A stretch of DNA of 64,000 bases from Pseudomonadota bacterium (GTDB lineage Bacteria > Pseudomonadota > Gammaproteobacteria > Acidiferrobacterales > Acidiferrobacteraceae): contig JAJYPD010000003.1 of assembly GCA_021795715.1 (NCBI GenBank), positions 52,707 to 116,706 on the forward strand, given 5' to 3'. Shown in pieces: positions 26,920 through 35,856 of this stretch. Within the stretch, counting starts at the first letter, position 1. The number at the start of each line of letters is the position of its first letter. A model generated the notes under the pieces. That model searched no databases and was not told the origin of the DNA. It saw only the letters and a program-made list of their open reading frames with translations. The position numbers and the translations under genes were made by a program.

Positions 26920-27264
26920 CTAGACGCGCTCGCGAATGCGCGCGGCTTTGCCCGTCAGCTGACGGAGGAAATACAGCTTGGCGCGGCGCACCACGCCCCG
27001 GCGTTTGACCTCGATGCGCGCAACGATCGGGCTGTGCAGAGGGAACACCCGCTCGACGCCCTCGCCATAGGATACCTTGCGGACCGTGAAGGAAGACTGG
27101 GCACCACGGTTGCGGCGGGCGATGACCAGGCCTTCAAACGCCTGCAGACGCTCACGCTCGCCTTCCACCACCTTCACATGCACGGCGACCGTGTCGCCCG
27201 GCCCGAAGTCGGGAATATCCGACTTGATGAATTCCTTTTCCAGCTGCTCGATAACGTGACTCAT
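26920..27264 (-). CDS. rplS: 50S ribosomal protein L19
   Basis: The 114-residue ribosomal protein lies at the 30S-50S interface. It has the typical [19 protein letters not shown] and [30 protein letters not shown] segments. Its ATG overlaps the trmD TGA by 4 bp (ATGA), the usual coupling in this operon. Confidence 0.98.
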   Translation of the reverse strand: MSHVIEQLEKEFIKSDIPDFGPGDTVAVHVKVVEGERERLQAFEGLVIARRNRGAQSSFTVRKVSYGEGVERVFPLHSPIVARIEVKRRGVVRRAKLYFLRQLTGKAARIRERV

Positions 27265-28007
27265 GAACTCAATCCTCGATACTCTCGTTTAAACTCTTCC
27301 AGAAGCGATTTTTCTTCTGCCGTAAGCGCCCGGTCGGCCAGAAGATCCGGCCGCCTGAGCCACGTCCTGCCCAGCGACTGCTTGAGGCGCCATTGCCGGA
27401 TACGGGCATGGTCGCCCGACAACAACACCTCGGGGACCTCTTGTCCCTCGAAAACCGGTGGACGCGTGTAATGTCCACAGTCGAGCAAGCCTTCTGCGAA
27501 CGAATCTTCGCGCGCGGAACCAGCGTGACCCAATACCCCCGGCAACTGCCGGACGACCGCGTCGATGATGACCGCCGCTGCGGCCTCACCGCCCGACAGC
27601 ACATAGTCGCCGATCGACCATTCCTCATCGATCTCGCTCACGACAACCCGCTCGTCAATACCCTCATAGCGCCCCGCCACCAGGATCATCCCCGGGCGCT
27701 GCGCCAATCCCATCACAGCCGCATGGTCGAGTCGCGCACCCTGCGGCGACAGGTAGGCGACCCGCGCAGCCGGCTGCTGTGCGCGCGCGCTGCGTATGGC
27801 GCCGACCAGCGGCCCTGGCATCAACACCATGCCGGGGCCCCCGCCATACGGACGGTCATCCACCGTCCGGCGGGCATCCTGAGCATAATCCCGCACATCC
27901 CAAAAATGCAGATCCACGAGTCCGGCGGCCGCCGCCCGGCCCACCATACCGATTTCGCAAAATGCCCGCACGACATCCGGAAACAAGCCGATGACATCGA
28001 TCCGCAT
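27261..28007 (-). CDS. trmD: tRNA (guanine-37-N1)-methyltransferase
   Basis: The 248-residue SPOUT methyltransferase makes m1G37 in tRNAs reading CCN, CUN and CGG codons and so prevents frameshifting. It begins [16 protein letters not shown], then has [18 protein letters not shown], the knot segment [15 protein letters not shown] and [16 protein letters not shown]. It lies between rimM and rplS as in most proteobacteria. Confidence 0.98.
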   Translation of the reverse strand: MRIDVIGLFPDVVRAFCEIGMVGRAAAAGLVDLHFWDVRDYAQDARRTVDDRPYGGGPGMVLMPGPLVGAIRSARAQQPAARVAYLSPQGARLDHAAVMGLAQRPGMILVAGRYEGIDERVVVSEIDEEWSIGDYVLSGGEAAAAVIIDAVVRQLPGVLGHAGSAREDSFAEGLLDCGHYTRPPVFEGQEVPEVLLSGDHARIRQWRLKQSLGRTWLRRPDLLADRALTAEEKSLLEEFKREYRGLSS

Positions 28008-28012
28008 AGCCG

Positions 28013-28525
28013 TCAGAACTCGGGATCCCAGTCAACGATCATGCGCCGGCCCGCCAGATCCACCGCACGCACCACATGCGGCACATAGGGCAACAGGCGC
28101 TCGCGCTCGCCCTGTACTATCAAAACATCATTGGCACCGGTCTCGATCAGCCGCACGATCGTGCCGAGGGACCGGCCCTCCTGCGTCTCCACGGCCAGAC
28201 CGATCAGCTGACCCCAGTAGTACTCACCGGCCGGCAAGACCGGCAAGACCGTCACCGGCACCTCGAGCACGGCACCCTTCCAGGCTTCGGCGGCCTCCCG
28301 CGTCGCACACTCCGCCACATGCACCACGAAACCCCGCCCATGCGGCTGTACATCGAGGACCGTAGGCTCCAGGCTGCCGGGCGCCCCGCGAAAACGCCAG
28401 GGCTTATAGCGGATCAGCGCATCGGGATCTGCGGTGTGGGGAATCACCCGCAGCCACCCCTTCACACCATATGCGCCGACAATGTGACCGGCCTCGATCC
28501 ACTCCGCAGGCCCCGCTTCGGCCAT
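28013..28525 (-). CDS. rimM: Ribosome maturation factor RimM
   Basis: The 170-residue 16S rRNA-processing factor binds S19 and helps mature the 30S head. The N-terminal beta-barrel ([20 protein letters not shown]) and the C-terminal PRC-barrel ([15 protein letters not shown], then [21 protein letters not shown]) are both present. It starts 4 bp after rpsP and ends 5 bp before trmD. Confidence 0.96.
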   Translation of the reverse strand: MAEAGPAEWIEAGHIVGAYGVKGWLRVIPHTADPDALIRYKPWRFRGAPGSLEPTVLDVQPHGRGFVVHVAECATREAAEAWKGAVLEVPVTVLPVLPAGEYYWGQLIGLAVETQEGRSLGTIVRLIETGANDVLIVQGERERLLPYVPHVVRAVDLAGRRMIVDWDPEF

Positions 28526-28529
28526 CCGC

Positions 28530-28769
28530 TCAGGATGCAGACTTCAGCAGATCTGCCACGCGCTCCGAAGCCTGGGCGCCGCGATCCAGCCAATACTGGA
28601 CGCGGTCGCGGTCAACACGCAGGCGCTCTTCAGCGCCGGCTGCGATCGGATTGAAAAAGCCCACTCTTTCGATAAAGGCGCCGCCCGCCGCGCGGCGCTT
28701 GTCCGCGACAACGATGGTGTAGAAGGGCCGTTTGTTGGCCCCACGGCGTGCCAGGCGAATCGTTACCAT
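28530..28769 (-). CDS. rpsP: 30S ribosomal protein S16
   Basis: The 79-residue ribosomal protein starts [23 protein letters not shown] and has the conserved [10 protein letters not shown] and [12 protein letters not shown] segments. It is the first gene of the rpsP-rimM-trmD-rplS operon. GGGGG lies before the ATG. Confidence 0.98.
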   Translation of the reverse strand: MVTIRLARRGANKRPFYTIVVADKRRAAGGAFIERVGFFNPIAAGAEERLRVDRDRVQYWLDRGAQASERVADLLKSAS

Positions 28770-28782
28770 TAAACCCCCAGAA

Positions 28783-28817
28783 AGGCGCCCCGCGGGCGCG
28801 GAAAATGGGCGATTCTA
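28783..28817 (-). promoter_or_regulatory. Candidate rpsP promoter and leader hairpin
   Basis: On the minus strand TAGAAT (28817-28812) is a good -10 located 43 bp before rpsP. A short GC hairpin (28783-28800) lies between it and the gene. That hairpin is followed by CTTTCT, so it might also act as a weak terminator for mlaA or an attenuator. Confidence 0.35.
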
Positions 28818-28843
28818 ACCCGGATTTGTCCAAAATAGAAATC

Positions 28844-29551
28844 CTATTGGTGGGCCTCGCCCCGGTGGACCGCAATCGCGTGCCGGCGTTTTTGCCAGAA
28901 GGCTTCCCGCACGAAGGCGTACTCATCACCGCCTGCGGCGATCTGAAGCAGCGCACCCTGGTGCAGGTATTCCGCACGGGTGTTGATGGTCTGCGCCACA
29001 TACACATCCCACTGCGCCGCAGAACTCGTCAAATATGTCGCCGGGTTGCTGTACAGATCACCGATCAGACCGAAACTGTCGCGCACATCCGAGGGCCCAA
29101 ACAGCGGCAAGACGACGTAGGGACCGCTCGGAACACCCCAGACTCCGAGAGTCTCGCCAAAATCCGCCTGGTGCGCAGACAGCCCAAGCGGCGTGGCAAC
29201 ATCCACGATACCCAGCATGCCAAGCGACGAGTTGACCAAAAAGCGGGCGGTCTCGAGCAGCGCCGGCACCGGCCGGCCCTGCAGGGTTTCGTTGATGATA
29301 ACGCCTACGTCCTTGATATTATTGAAGACATTACTGATTCCCCGCCGCAGGGGCAAAGGCGTGATGTCGGTGTAGGCCGTCGCCGTCGGTTTGAGTACGG
29401 CCTCATCCAGACGCTGGTTGAACACAAAGATCTTCTTGTTTATGGGCTTGAGCGGATCGTCGGATCCATGCGACGGGCGCGCGCCAACCGAGGCGCATCC
29501 GTTGATCAAAGACGCCAAACAGGCGCCGACTGCCAGACTCCGAAAACGCAT
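28844..29551 (-). CDS. mlaA: MlaA (VacJ) outer-membrane lipoprotein
   Basis: The 235-residue lipoprotein takes surplus phospholipid from the outer leaflet of the outer membrane and feeds the Mla retrograde pathway. The signal peptide ends in a lipobox (SLINGC, cysteine at 19). Family segments are DPLKPINKKIFVFNQRLDEAVLKP, FLVNSSLGMLGIVDVA, FGETLGVWGVPSGPYVVLPLFGP and RDSFGLIGDLYSNP. AAGGAGG precedes the ATG. The remaining mla genes are not in this window. Confidence 0.96.
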   Translation of the reverse strand: MRFRSLAVGACLASLINGCASVGARPSHGSDDPLKPINKKIFVFNQRLDEAVLKPTATAYTDITPLPLRRGISNVFNNIKDVGVIINETLQGRPVPALLETARFLVNSSLGMLGIVDVATPLGLSAHQADFGETLGVWGVPSGPYVVLPLFGPSDVRDSFGLIGDLYSNPATYLTSSAAQWDVYVAQTINTRAEYLHQGALLQIAAGGDEYAFVREAFWQKRRHAIAVHRGEAHQ

Positions 29552-29604
29552 TTGCCTCCTTCGCCGCCCCTGTATTCATTCTTGACCGGCATGTCCGCCG
29601 CAGC

Positions 29605-30261
29605 CTAGCCGCGCACCCCGTGCGCGCAGTCGCTTTGCAGGCAGCAGGCCTCGCAGCGCGGCCGCGGCCGGCACACACCCTTCCCATGGGTCACGATCAG
29701 CGCATGGTATTCCTTGAAGAGATCGGCCCTTGCCGGCAGGTCTCCTTCGAAAAGCGCACGGATTTCCTCGTAGGATTCCTCCCCGGAGAGCAAACCCAGA
29801 CGGGCGAAGATGCGGCGCGTGTAGGCGTCGACGACAAACACCGGACGCTCCAGCGCATACAGCAACATGTCGTCTGCAGTCTCCGGGCCCACCCCGTGAA
29901 CCGCCAGCATATCCGCCCGCAGCTGCGCTGTCGGTCGTTCCGCCAATCCCTCGATCCCGCCCTGGGCCTGCAGCCACGCGCAAAAGGCCTGCAGGCGTCT
30001 TGCCTTGACATTAAAGTAACCGGCCGGCCGGATGGCCGCCGCCAGCACATCGGGCGCCAGCGCGGCAATGGCATGGGCCTCAAATGCCACCGCCTCACGC
30101 AGCCGCACCAAGGCCTTTTCCACATTAACCCACGCCGTATTCTGGGTCAAAATGGCCCCGACCATGACCTCGAACGCGGAATCCGCGGGCCACCAGGACT
30201 GCGTTCCGTAGGCCGCCAACAGTCGATCGAATGCAGCGGCAAGGGATAAAGGAGTCTTCAC
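29605..30261 (-). CDS. Endonuclease III-like HhH-GPD DNA glycosylase with 4Fe-4S cluster
   Basis: The 218-residue base-excision repair enzyme has the helix-hairpin-helix VHGVGPETADDMLLYAL, the catalytic aspartate in VFVVDAYTRR, and a C-terminal CRPRPRCEACCLQSDC cysteine cluster (Fe-S ligands). The position that is the beta-lyase lysine in true Nth is glutamate (GPET), so it is probably a monofunctional glycosylase, closer to MagIII-type 3-methyladenine enzymes than to Nth. The GTG at 30261 overlaps the rluB TGA (GTGA) and GGAAGG lies just upstream. Confidence 0.88.
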   Translation of the reverse strand: MKTPLSLAAAFDRLLAAYGTQSWWPADSAFEVMVGAILTQNTAWVNVEKALVRLREAVAFEAHAIAALAPDVLAAAIRPAGYFNVKARRLQAFCAWLQAQGGIEGLAERPTAQLRADMLAVHGVGPETADDMLLYALERPVFVVDAYTRRIFARLGLLSGEESYEEIRALFEGDLPARADLFKEYHALIVTHGKGVCRPRPRCEACCLQSDCAHGVRG

Positions 30262-31010
30262 GCCTTCCGGGCAGGTACCGGCAGCCCGGCCTCCCGATAC
30301 AAGAGGTCCACAAGCGGCGGGGGCACCGGGCGGCTGTGGCCCGGACGCAACATACGCGGCAATTCCACCGGACCATAGGCGATCCGGATCAAACGGCTGA
30401 CCGTGAGGCCTGCGGCTGCAAACAGACGCCGGACCTCCCGTTTGCGGCCTTCCGCGATGGACACGTGGTACCAATGATTGGCCCCCTCACCCCCTGCGTC
30501 CTGGATATCCAGAAACCGCGCTGGCCCATCCTCCAGCACCAGCCCGGTGGCAAGACGGGTCATGACCTCAGGGGTTGCGCGCCCCAGTACGCGCGCCGCA
30601 TAACGGCGCACGATGCCACGCGAGGGGTGCATGAGACGCGCCGCCAATTCCCCGTCCGTCGTAAAGAGCATCAGACCGGAGGAATTCACATCCAGCCGGC
30701 CCACTGCCACCCATCGGCCCTGGCGGATGGGTGGCAGATGATCAAACACGAGAGGGCGGCCTTTGGGATCGCTGCGTGTACACATCTCGCCGGTCATTTT
30801 GTGGTACATGAGGACGCGCCCGACGGCATACTGCCGCCGCTCGCCCAGTCGCCACCCGTCCACGGTGATATCTTCCTCGCCGCCTATCCGGTCCCCGAGA
30901 TGGGCTACGCGGCCGCTGACGCGCACGCGTCCGGCTTCGATCAGCCGTTCCATTTCCCGCCGTGATCCCAAGCCGCGTTGCGCCAGGATCTTCTGCAGCT
31001 TTTCACTCAT
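30258..31010 (-). CDS. rluB: 23S rRNA pseudouridine synthase RluB
   Basis: The 250-residue enzyme modifies 23S rRNA helix 89 (U2605 in E. coli). The N-terminal S4 domain (KLQKILAQRGLGSRREMERLIEAGRV) is followed by the catalytic GRLDVNSSGLMLFTTDG (Asp about residue 112) and the EGRKREVRRLF motif. It overlaps scpB by 8 bp and the downstream glycosylase gene by 4 bp, so it sits inside a coupled operon. The C-terminal tail is short compared with E. coli RluB. Confidence 0.94.
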   Translation of the reverse strand: MSEKLQKILAQRGLGSRREMERLIEAGRVRVSGRVAHLGDRIGGEEDITVDGWRLGERRQYAVGRVLMYHKMTGEMCTRSDPKGRPLVFDHLPPIRQGRWVAVGRLDVNSSGLMLFTTDGELAARLMHPSRGIVRRYAARVLGRATPEVMTRLATGLVLEDGPARFLDIQDAGGEGANHWYHVSIAEGRKREVRRLFAAAGLTVSRLIRIAYGPVELPRMLRPGHSRPVPPPLVDLLYREAGLPVPARKA

Positions 31011-31674
31011 CGGTGCTGGACGCGGGCGGCCCGGCGGCCGATCCGTCTTCCCTGTCCGGCGATAGCGCCTGTTCGGCCTGTTCGGCCTGTTCGGCCTGTT
31101 CGGCCTGTTTTATCTGGTCTGCCACGGCCAGCGATTCGCCATGCGCCGGGTCGCCGCGCAGATCCGCAAGCGGCGGCAAATCCGCCAGTGAGGTCAAATT
31201 GAAGTATTCAAGAAATCCGCGCGTGGTTCCAAACAGCGCCGGGCGGCCCGGCACTTCCTTGGCACCCACCTGCCGGATCCATTCCCGCTGCATGAGCGTC
31301 TTCAGGATTTCACTACTCACCGCCACGCCGCGTATGGCCTCGATCTCGCCCCGCGTCACAGGCTGCCGGTACGCGATGATCGCCAGCGTTTCCAGTGTCG
31401 CCCGTGAGTATTTCGGCGGCTTTTCCGCCGACAGACGATTCAGCCAGGGCGCGAATTCCACGCGCGTCTGGAGACGATATGCCTTGTCTATGCATTGCAA
31501 TTCGACCGGACCGCCTGCCAAGGCCGCTTCCAGGTCCGCCAACGCACCCCGCAAAGCCTCACGGTCCGGGCACGCCCCTTCCTCAAACAGGGCCGCCAGC
31601 CGGTCGAGCGTCAGTGGCTCACCGGCAACGAGCAGGGCGGCATGGACGATATCCCGCAGTTGCATATCACTCAT
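31003..31674 (-). CDS. scpB: Segregation and condensation protein B
   Basis: The 223-residue kleisin-partner protein forms a complex with ScpA and SMC. It is made of two winged-helix domains: residues about 5-85, then 90-165 with RATLETLAIIAYRQPVTRGEIEAIRGV and PGRPALFGTTRGFLEYFNL. The C-terminal tail contains a low-complexity Ala-Glu-Gln repeat (EQAEQAEQAEQA) encoded by a 9-bp tandem repeat. The start overlaps the scpA stop by 4 bp. The partner smc gene is about 10 kb away in this window. Confidence 0.95.
   Translation of the reverse strand: MSDMQLRDIVHAALLVAGEPLTLDRLAALFEEGACPDREALRGALADLEAALAGGPVELQCIDKAYRLQTRVEFAPWLNRLSAEKPPKYSRATLETLAIIAYRQPVTRGEIEAIRGVAVSSEILKTLMQREWIRQVGAKEVPGRPALFGTTRGFLEYFNLTSLADLPPLADLRGDPAHGESLAVADQIKQAEQAEQAEQAEQALSPDREDGSAAGPPASSTDE
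31069..31109. repeat. 9-bp tandem repeat within scpB
   Basis: CTGTTCGGC is repeated four times exactly, followed by a partial copy. It encodes the Glu-Gln-Ala repeat in the ScpB tail on the minus strand. In-frame (9 bp) units could vary in number without breaking the gene. Confidence 0.9.
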
Positions 31675-32438
31675 GCGCAGGACAGCACATGGATGGGCGC
31701 AAAGGCCTCGTTCTGCACGAGGCTTATGAGTGATTCGCGAACCAGCTCAAGAACGGCCAGAAAAGTCACGACCACGCCGCGCCTCCCCTCTGTCACGTCA
31801 AAAAGATCGCCAAAATCAGTGAAACCGTCCGGTCGCACCATGTCGAGGATACGTGTCATGCGCTCGCGCACGGACAGCGGCTCACGCAGGATGCGATGGT
31901 GCGCAAAGGCATCGGCGCGGACCAGCACGCTGCGCAGCGCGTCCAGCAGCTGCTCCAGGGACACCTCCGGCAAGGGACGATTCTGGTCGCGGCCTTCGGC
32001 CGGGATGTTGGTGACCCAAAGATCCCGGCCCATGCGTGGCCGCGCATCGAGACGTTCGAGGGCCGCCCGGTACTGTTCGTATTCGAGAAGACGCCGCACG
32101 AGTTCTGCGCGTGGATCTTCCTCCTCAGCCCCTTCGGCCACCGGCTGCGGCAACAGCATCCGCGACTTGATCTCCGCCAGCACCGCGGCCATCACCAGAT
32201 ATTCGGCGGCCAGTTCGAGCTTGACCGCCTTCATGACCTCAACGTAACTCATATACTGCCGCGTCACTTCCGCAATCGGAATGTCGAGGATATCGAGATT
32301 GTCGCGGCGTATGAGATAAAGCAGCAAATCGAGCGGTCCTGCGAAGGCCTCGAGAATCACCTCGAGCGCATCCGGCGGAATATAGAGATCGGCCGGCATC
32401 TCCGTCAGCGGTTCACCCCGAACAAAAACGGCGCTCAT
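31671..32438 (-). CDS. scpA: Segregation and condensation protein A (kleisin)
   Basis: The 255-residue kleisin bridges the SMC heads. The hallmark FAGPLDLLLYLIRRDNLDILDIPIAEVTRQY occupies residues about 32-62, and the C-terminal winged helix (VVVTFLAVLELVRESLISLVQ) ends the protein. It starts 4 bp after trpS ends and is coupled to scpB by a 4-bp overlap. Confidence 0.96.
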   Translation of the reverse strand: MSAVFVRGEPLTEMPADLYIPPDALEVILEAFAGPLDLLLYLIRRDNLDILDIPIAEVTRQYMSYVEVMKAVKLELAAEYLVMAAVLAEIKSRMLLPQPVAEGAEEEDPRAELVRRLLEYEQYRAALERLDARPRMGRDLWVTNIPAEGRDQNRPLPEVSLEQLLDALRSVLVRADAFAHHRILREPLSVRERMTRILDMVRPDGFTDFGDLFDVTEGRRGVVVTFLAVLELVRESLISLVQNEAFAPIHVLSCA

Positions 32439-32442
32439 CGGG

Positions 32443-33660
32443 CTAATCCCAGACCAGGTTCATGGAGCGGCGCACGTCGACCAGGGTTTCCTCTGCCGCA
32501 TCGCGCGCCCGCCGCGAGCCCTCGGCAAGGATATTGCGCACCCGCAAAGGATCCTGCTCCAGCTCTTCGGCGCGCGCCCGGATGGGCGCCAGTTCGGCGT
32601 TGATCGCATCAATCACCGGCTGCTTGCACTCGAGACAGCCTATGCGCGCGCTGCGGCATCCCTCCTCCACCCACGCACGCGTGTCTGCGGACGAATAGAT
32701 ACCGTGAAACGGCCACACGGGGCAGCGCCCGGGCTCGCCCGGATCGGCGCGCCGCACGCGGCTTGGATCGGTGGGCATGGTGCGGATCTTCTTCGTCACC
32801 TCGTCGGGCGGCTCCCGCAGACTGATGGTATTGCCGTAGGACTTCGACATTTTCTGTCCGTCCAGACCGGGCATCCGCGATTCCCGGGTCAAAAGCGGCT
32901 GCGGTTCGGGCAGAATGAGCCGCCCATTTCCTTCCAGGTAGCCGAGCAAACGCTCCTTGTCGCCGAGAGTCACGTTCGCCTGTCTCTCCACGAGCGCCCG
33001 CGCCGTGTCCAGCGCCTCGCTGTCGCCACGCTCCAGATAAGCCACGCGCAATTCCTGATAGGCCTTCGCGGGTTTGCGCCCCATCTTGCGCAGCGCCTCT
33101 TCGGCCCGCTCGACGAAATCCGTCTCACGGCCATACAGATAGTTGAAGCGGCGAGCAATCTCCCGCGAAAACTCGATATGCGGAACCTGGTCTTCTCCCA
33201 CCGGCACGAACGCTGCGCGATAGGCCAGGATGTCGGCTGTTTGCAGGAGGGGGTAGCCCAGAAACCCGTAGGTATCGAGGTCCCGTTCGCGCAGCCTCTC
33301 CTGCTGGTCCTTGTACGTCGGCACCCGCTCGAGCCATGCAAGCGGCGTGATCATCGACAACAGCAGGTGCAATTCCGCGTGCTGCGGCACGTCCGACTGA
33401 ACGAACAGGGTCGCGCTGTGCGCATCGATCCCTGCCGCGAGCCAGTCGACGACCATCTCGCGCACGCTCTGCGCGACCACCGCCGGCCCCTCGTAGTGCG
33501 TGGTCAGGGCATGCCAGTCGGCCACGAAGAACAGGCATTCGTACTCATGCTGAAGGCGCACCCAGTTTTTGAGAACGCCATGGTAATGACCCAGATGCAG
33601 CCGCCCGGTGGGCCGCATACCCGACACCACGCGGGTGACCGGAACGAGCGCTGACGCCAT
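32443..33660 (-). CDS. trpS: Tryptophan--tRNA ligase
   Basis: The 405-residue class I synthetase has GMRPTGRLHLGHYHGVL (HIGH box, about residue 20) and GQKMSKSYGNTISL (KMSKS, about residue 273). At around 400 residues it belongs to the longer form with an insertion before the C-terminal helices (CPVWPFHGIYSS, then CLECKQPVIDAINAEL), compared with about 334 in E. coli. The ATG overlaps the upstream protease TGA. Confidence 0.96.
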   Translation of the reverse strand: MASALVPVTRVVSGMRPTGRLHLGHYHGVLKNWVRLQHEYECLFFVADWHALTTHYEGPAVVAQSVREMVVDWLAAGIDAHSATLFVQSDVPQHAELHLLLSMITPLAWLERVPTYKDQQERLRERDLDTYGFLGYPLLQTADILAYRAAFVPVGEDQVPHIEFSREIARRFNYLYGRETDFVERAEEALRKMGRKPAKAYQELRVAYLERGDSEALDTARALVERQANVTLGDKERLLGYLEGNGRLILPEPQPLLTRESRMPGLDGQKMSKSYGNTISLREPPDEVTKKIRTMPTDPSRVRRADPGEPGRCPVWPFHGIYSSADTRAWVEEGCRSARIGCLECKQPVIDAINAELAPIRARAEELEQDPLRVRNILAEGSRRARDAAEETLVDVRRSMNLVWD

Positions 33661-34328
33661 CAACTCATCCTGCTCAGGGAAAAAATCAGATTCTGTATGG
33701 CGACGACGGGGGGCTCCAGGATCCGGCCCAAAAGACCGGTCGCCACGAGCGCGAGCAGGATCCAGAGACCATACGGCTCGATCTTGTTATAGCGCCAGGC
33801 CCACGGGCCCGGCAGCAAACCCGCCAACACGCGGCTGCCATCGAGCGGCGGCAACGGCAGCAGATTCAGCACCATCAATACCAGATTGATGAGGATCCCG
33901 GCCGAACCCATCGCCAGCAGCGGCCGGGCCGCCCACAGGGAGGGGGGCCAGATGGCCGGGAGCACCAGCGCAAACCGCATCACGGCCGCCCACATCGCCG
34001 CCATGACCAGATTGGCCCCCGGTCCGGCAATTGCCACCAGCACCATGTCCCGCCGCGGGTGGCGCAGATTGGACCAGGTGATCGGCACGGGCTTGGCCCA
34101 TCCGAAAATGAAACCGGTACCAAGCAAAAGCAAAAGACCCGGAATCAGCACCGTTCCGATGGGATCGATGTGGCGGATGGGGTTCAGTGACAGACGCCCC
34201 AGACGCTGGGCCGTCGGATCGCCCAGTCTTTTCGCCATCCAGCCGTGGGCGACTTCGTGGACTGTGATGGCGAACAAAATCGGCAGCGCCCAGACGCTGA
34301 AAGTTTGCAGGGGATTGAGACCGTCCAT
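33660..34328 (-). CDS. Site-2-protease family (M50) membrane metalloprotease
   Basis: The 222-residue polytopic inner-membrane protein has the zinc-binding HEVAH (about residue 24) and the third-ligand motif NLLPLPPLDG (about 160-170), with four to six hydrophobic segments. It lacks a PDZ domain and so is not RseP. These small S2P homologues are routinely found between yciO and trpS; their substrates are unknown. The ATG at 34328 (MDGLNPLQTFSVW) is preferred over a longer Arg-rich extension. Confidence 0.93.
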   Translation of the reverse strand: MDGLNPLQTFSVWALPILFAITVHEVAHGWMAKRLGDPTAQRLGRLSLNPIRHIDPIGTVLIPGLLLLLGTGFIFGWAKPVPITWSNLRHPRRDMVLVAIAGPGANLVMAAMWAAVMRFALVLPAIWPPSLWAARPLLAMGSAGILINLVLMVLNLLPLPPLDGSRVLAGLLPGPWAWRYNKIEPYGLWILLALVATGLLGRILEPPVVAIQNLIFSLSRMS

Positions 34329-34341
34329 GGCGGGCAGTATA

Positions 34342-34977
34342 TCAGCCCGCCGACGGCGGCGCGAACGGCTCGACGCTGCCGGCTCCGACACGCCGCACGA
34401 CAAAACCACTCGCGTCCCACTCGATCACCGTGGTGGGTACGCCCGCGCAGACACCGCCGTCGATCACGGCGTCGATCAGATGTTCCAGCCGCTCCCGGAT
34501 GACCTGCGGATCACCGAGACCGTCTTCACCATCCGGCAGGGTCAAAGTGACACTCATAAGGGGCGCGTGAAGTTCTGCGAGCAACGCGTGGGCCACGGCG
34601 TTGGCGGGCACACGCAGGCCGATGGTGCGCCGCTTGGGGTCGGCCAGGCGCCGCGGCACCTCGCGCGTCGCCGGCAGCACGAAGGTATAGGGGCCCGGCG
34701 TGTGGGCTTTCAGGACCCTGTACACGGAGTTGTCAACGCGCGCGTAAGTCGCCAGTTCCGACAAATCCTGACAGACCAGGGTGAACGGATGATCGGCATC
34801 GAGGGTGCGGATGCGGCGAATGCGCTCCATACCCTCCTTGTTGGTGATCGCGCACGCAAGCGCGTAACTCGAATCCGTCGGATAGGCGATCACGCCGGCG
34901 GCGGCGATGATGTGCGCAGCCTGGCGGATGAGGCGCTGCTGCGGATTGATGGGATGAACGTGAAAATATTGCGCCAT
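34342..34977 (-). CDS. yciO: YciO/Sua5/YrdC-family protein (threonylcarbamoyl-AMP synthase-like)
   Basis: The 211-residue protein has the YrdC dsRNA/ATP-binding fold: VIAYPTDSSYALACAITN, KRRTIGLRVPANAVAHALL and APLMSVTLTLP. The spacing and the neighbour encoding the PHP phosphatase fit YciO, a relative of TsaC with weaker threonylcarbamoyl-adenylate synthase activity, rather than the essential TsaC. It starts 2 bp after the rnm stop. The start at 34977 is the first Met of the conserved block (MAQYFHVHP). Confidence 0.88.
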   Translation of the reverse strand: MAQYFHVHPINPQQRLIRQAAHIIAAAGVIAYPTDSSYALACAITNKEGMERIRRIRTLDADHPFTLVCQDLSELATYARVDNSVYRVLKAHTPGPYTFVLPATREVPRRLADPKRRTIGLRVPANAVAHALLAELHAPLMSVTLTLPDGEDGLGDPQVIRERLEHLIDAVIDGGVCAGVPTTVIEWDASGFVVRRVGAGSVEPFAPPSAG

Positions 34978-34979
34978 TG

Positions 34980-35822
34980 TCAAACCTTTTCCGTCCATTG
35001 CATGGCGGGCCGGCCGCTCCAGACGGCCACGCATCCGGCCGGCAGGTCCGCAAGTCCGCCGGGTGTCTTGCGCCAGGGCAAGGCATCATGAAAATCCGAG
35101 CCGACCGAGGCGCGCAGACCGAACTGGCCGGCCAGGCGCGCCAGGCGCCCCATCTCGCCGGCATCGAGGCCGGCGCTCACCACCTCAAGGGCGTCCCCGC
35201 CGGCCTGCACAAACGCCTGAATGAGCTGCCGCAGCCGGCCGCCACTGAGCGTGTAACGGGTCGGGTGTGCCAGCACGACACAACCACCGGCCTTGCGCAG
35301 CCACGCAACGACCTCGGCCAACGCCGGCCACTCGACACCCACGTACGCAGGCCGGCCGCGCTGCAGAAACAGGCGAAACGCCTGCCCCGGAGATCGCGCG
35401 TGCCCGCCCGCCGACAACCACTGCGCGAAATGGCCGCGCCCGATGACGGCACACTGCTCGAACAGTCCATGCGCGCCGGGCATGCCAAGCCCCGCCAGCC
35501 GGTCGGCGATCGCTGCGCCGCGCGCCCTGCGGATGGCGCGCAGCCGGTCCAGACCCTCTGTGAGCCCGTCGTCGTCGATGCGCAGATCGAGACCGACGAC
35601 ATGGACGGCGTGCCCTTCCCATGACGCGGAAATTTCGACACCCGCAACCACCCTCACAGCATGCCGCACCGCGGATGCGCGCGCGGCTGCCACACCCTCA
35701 ACGGTGTCGTGATCCGTGACAGCGAGGACGCGCACGCCGGCTGCGGCGGCGGCCTCGACCAGGGCCTCCGGCGTCAATCGGCCGTCTGAACAGACTGTAT
35801 GCGTGTGCAGATCGTAGTACAC
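34980..35822 (-). CDS. rnm: PHP-domain phosphoesterase (RNase AM / 3',5'-nucleotide bisphosphate phosphatase)
   Basis: The 280-residue protein has the PHP metal motifs: DLHTHTVCSDG (about residue 4), VTDHDTVEG, GVEISASWEGHAVHVVG, AHPTRY and GSDFHDA. It matches YciV/RNase AM, which removes 5' nucleotides from RNA and hydrolyses pAp. It is the first gene of the yciO-M50-trpS-scpAB-rluB chain and diverges from the hypothetical gene at 35857, with 34 bp in between to hold both promoters. Confidence 0.92.
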   Translation of the reverse strand: MYYDLHTHTVCSDGRLTPEALVEAAAAAGVRVLAVTDHDTVEGVAAARASAVRHAVRVVAGVEISASWEGHAVHVVGLDLRIDDDGLTEGLDRLRAIRRARGAAIADRLAGLGMPGAHGLFEQCAVIGRGHFAQWLSAGGHARSPGQAFRLFLQRGRPAYVGVEWPALAEVVAWLRKAGGCVVLAHPTRYTLSGGRLRQLIQAFVQAGGDALEVVSAGLDAGEMGRLARLAGQFGLRASVGSDFHDALPWRKTPGGLADLPAGCVAVWSGRPAMQWTEKV

Positions 35823-35856
35823 TTCCCGTCACCTTTTCATCTGGACCAAAGGCCCC

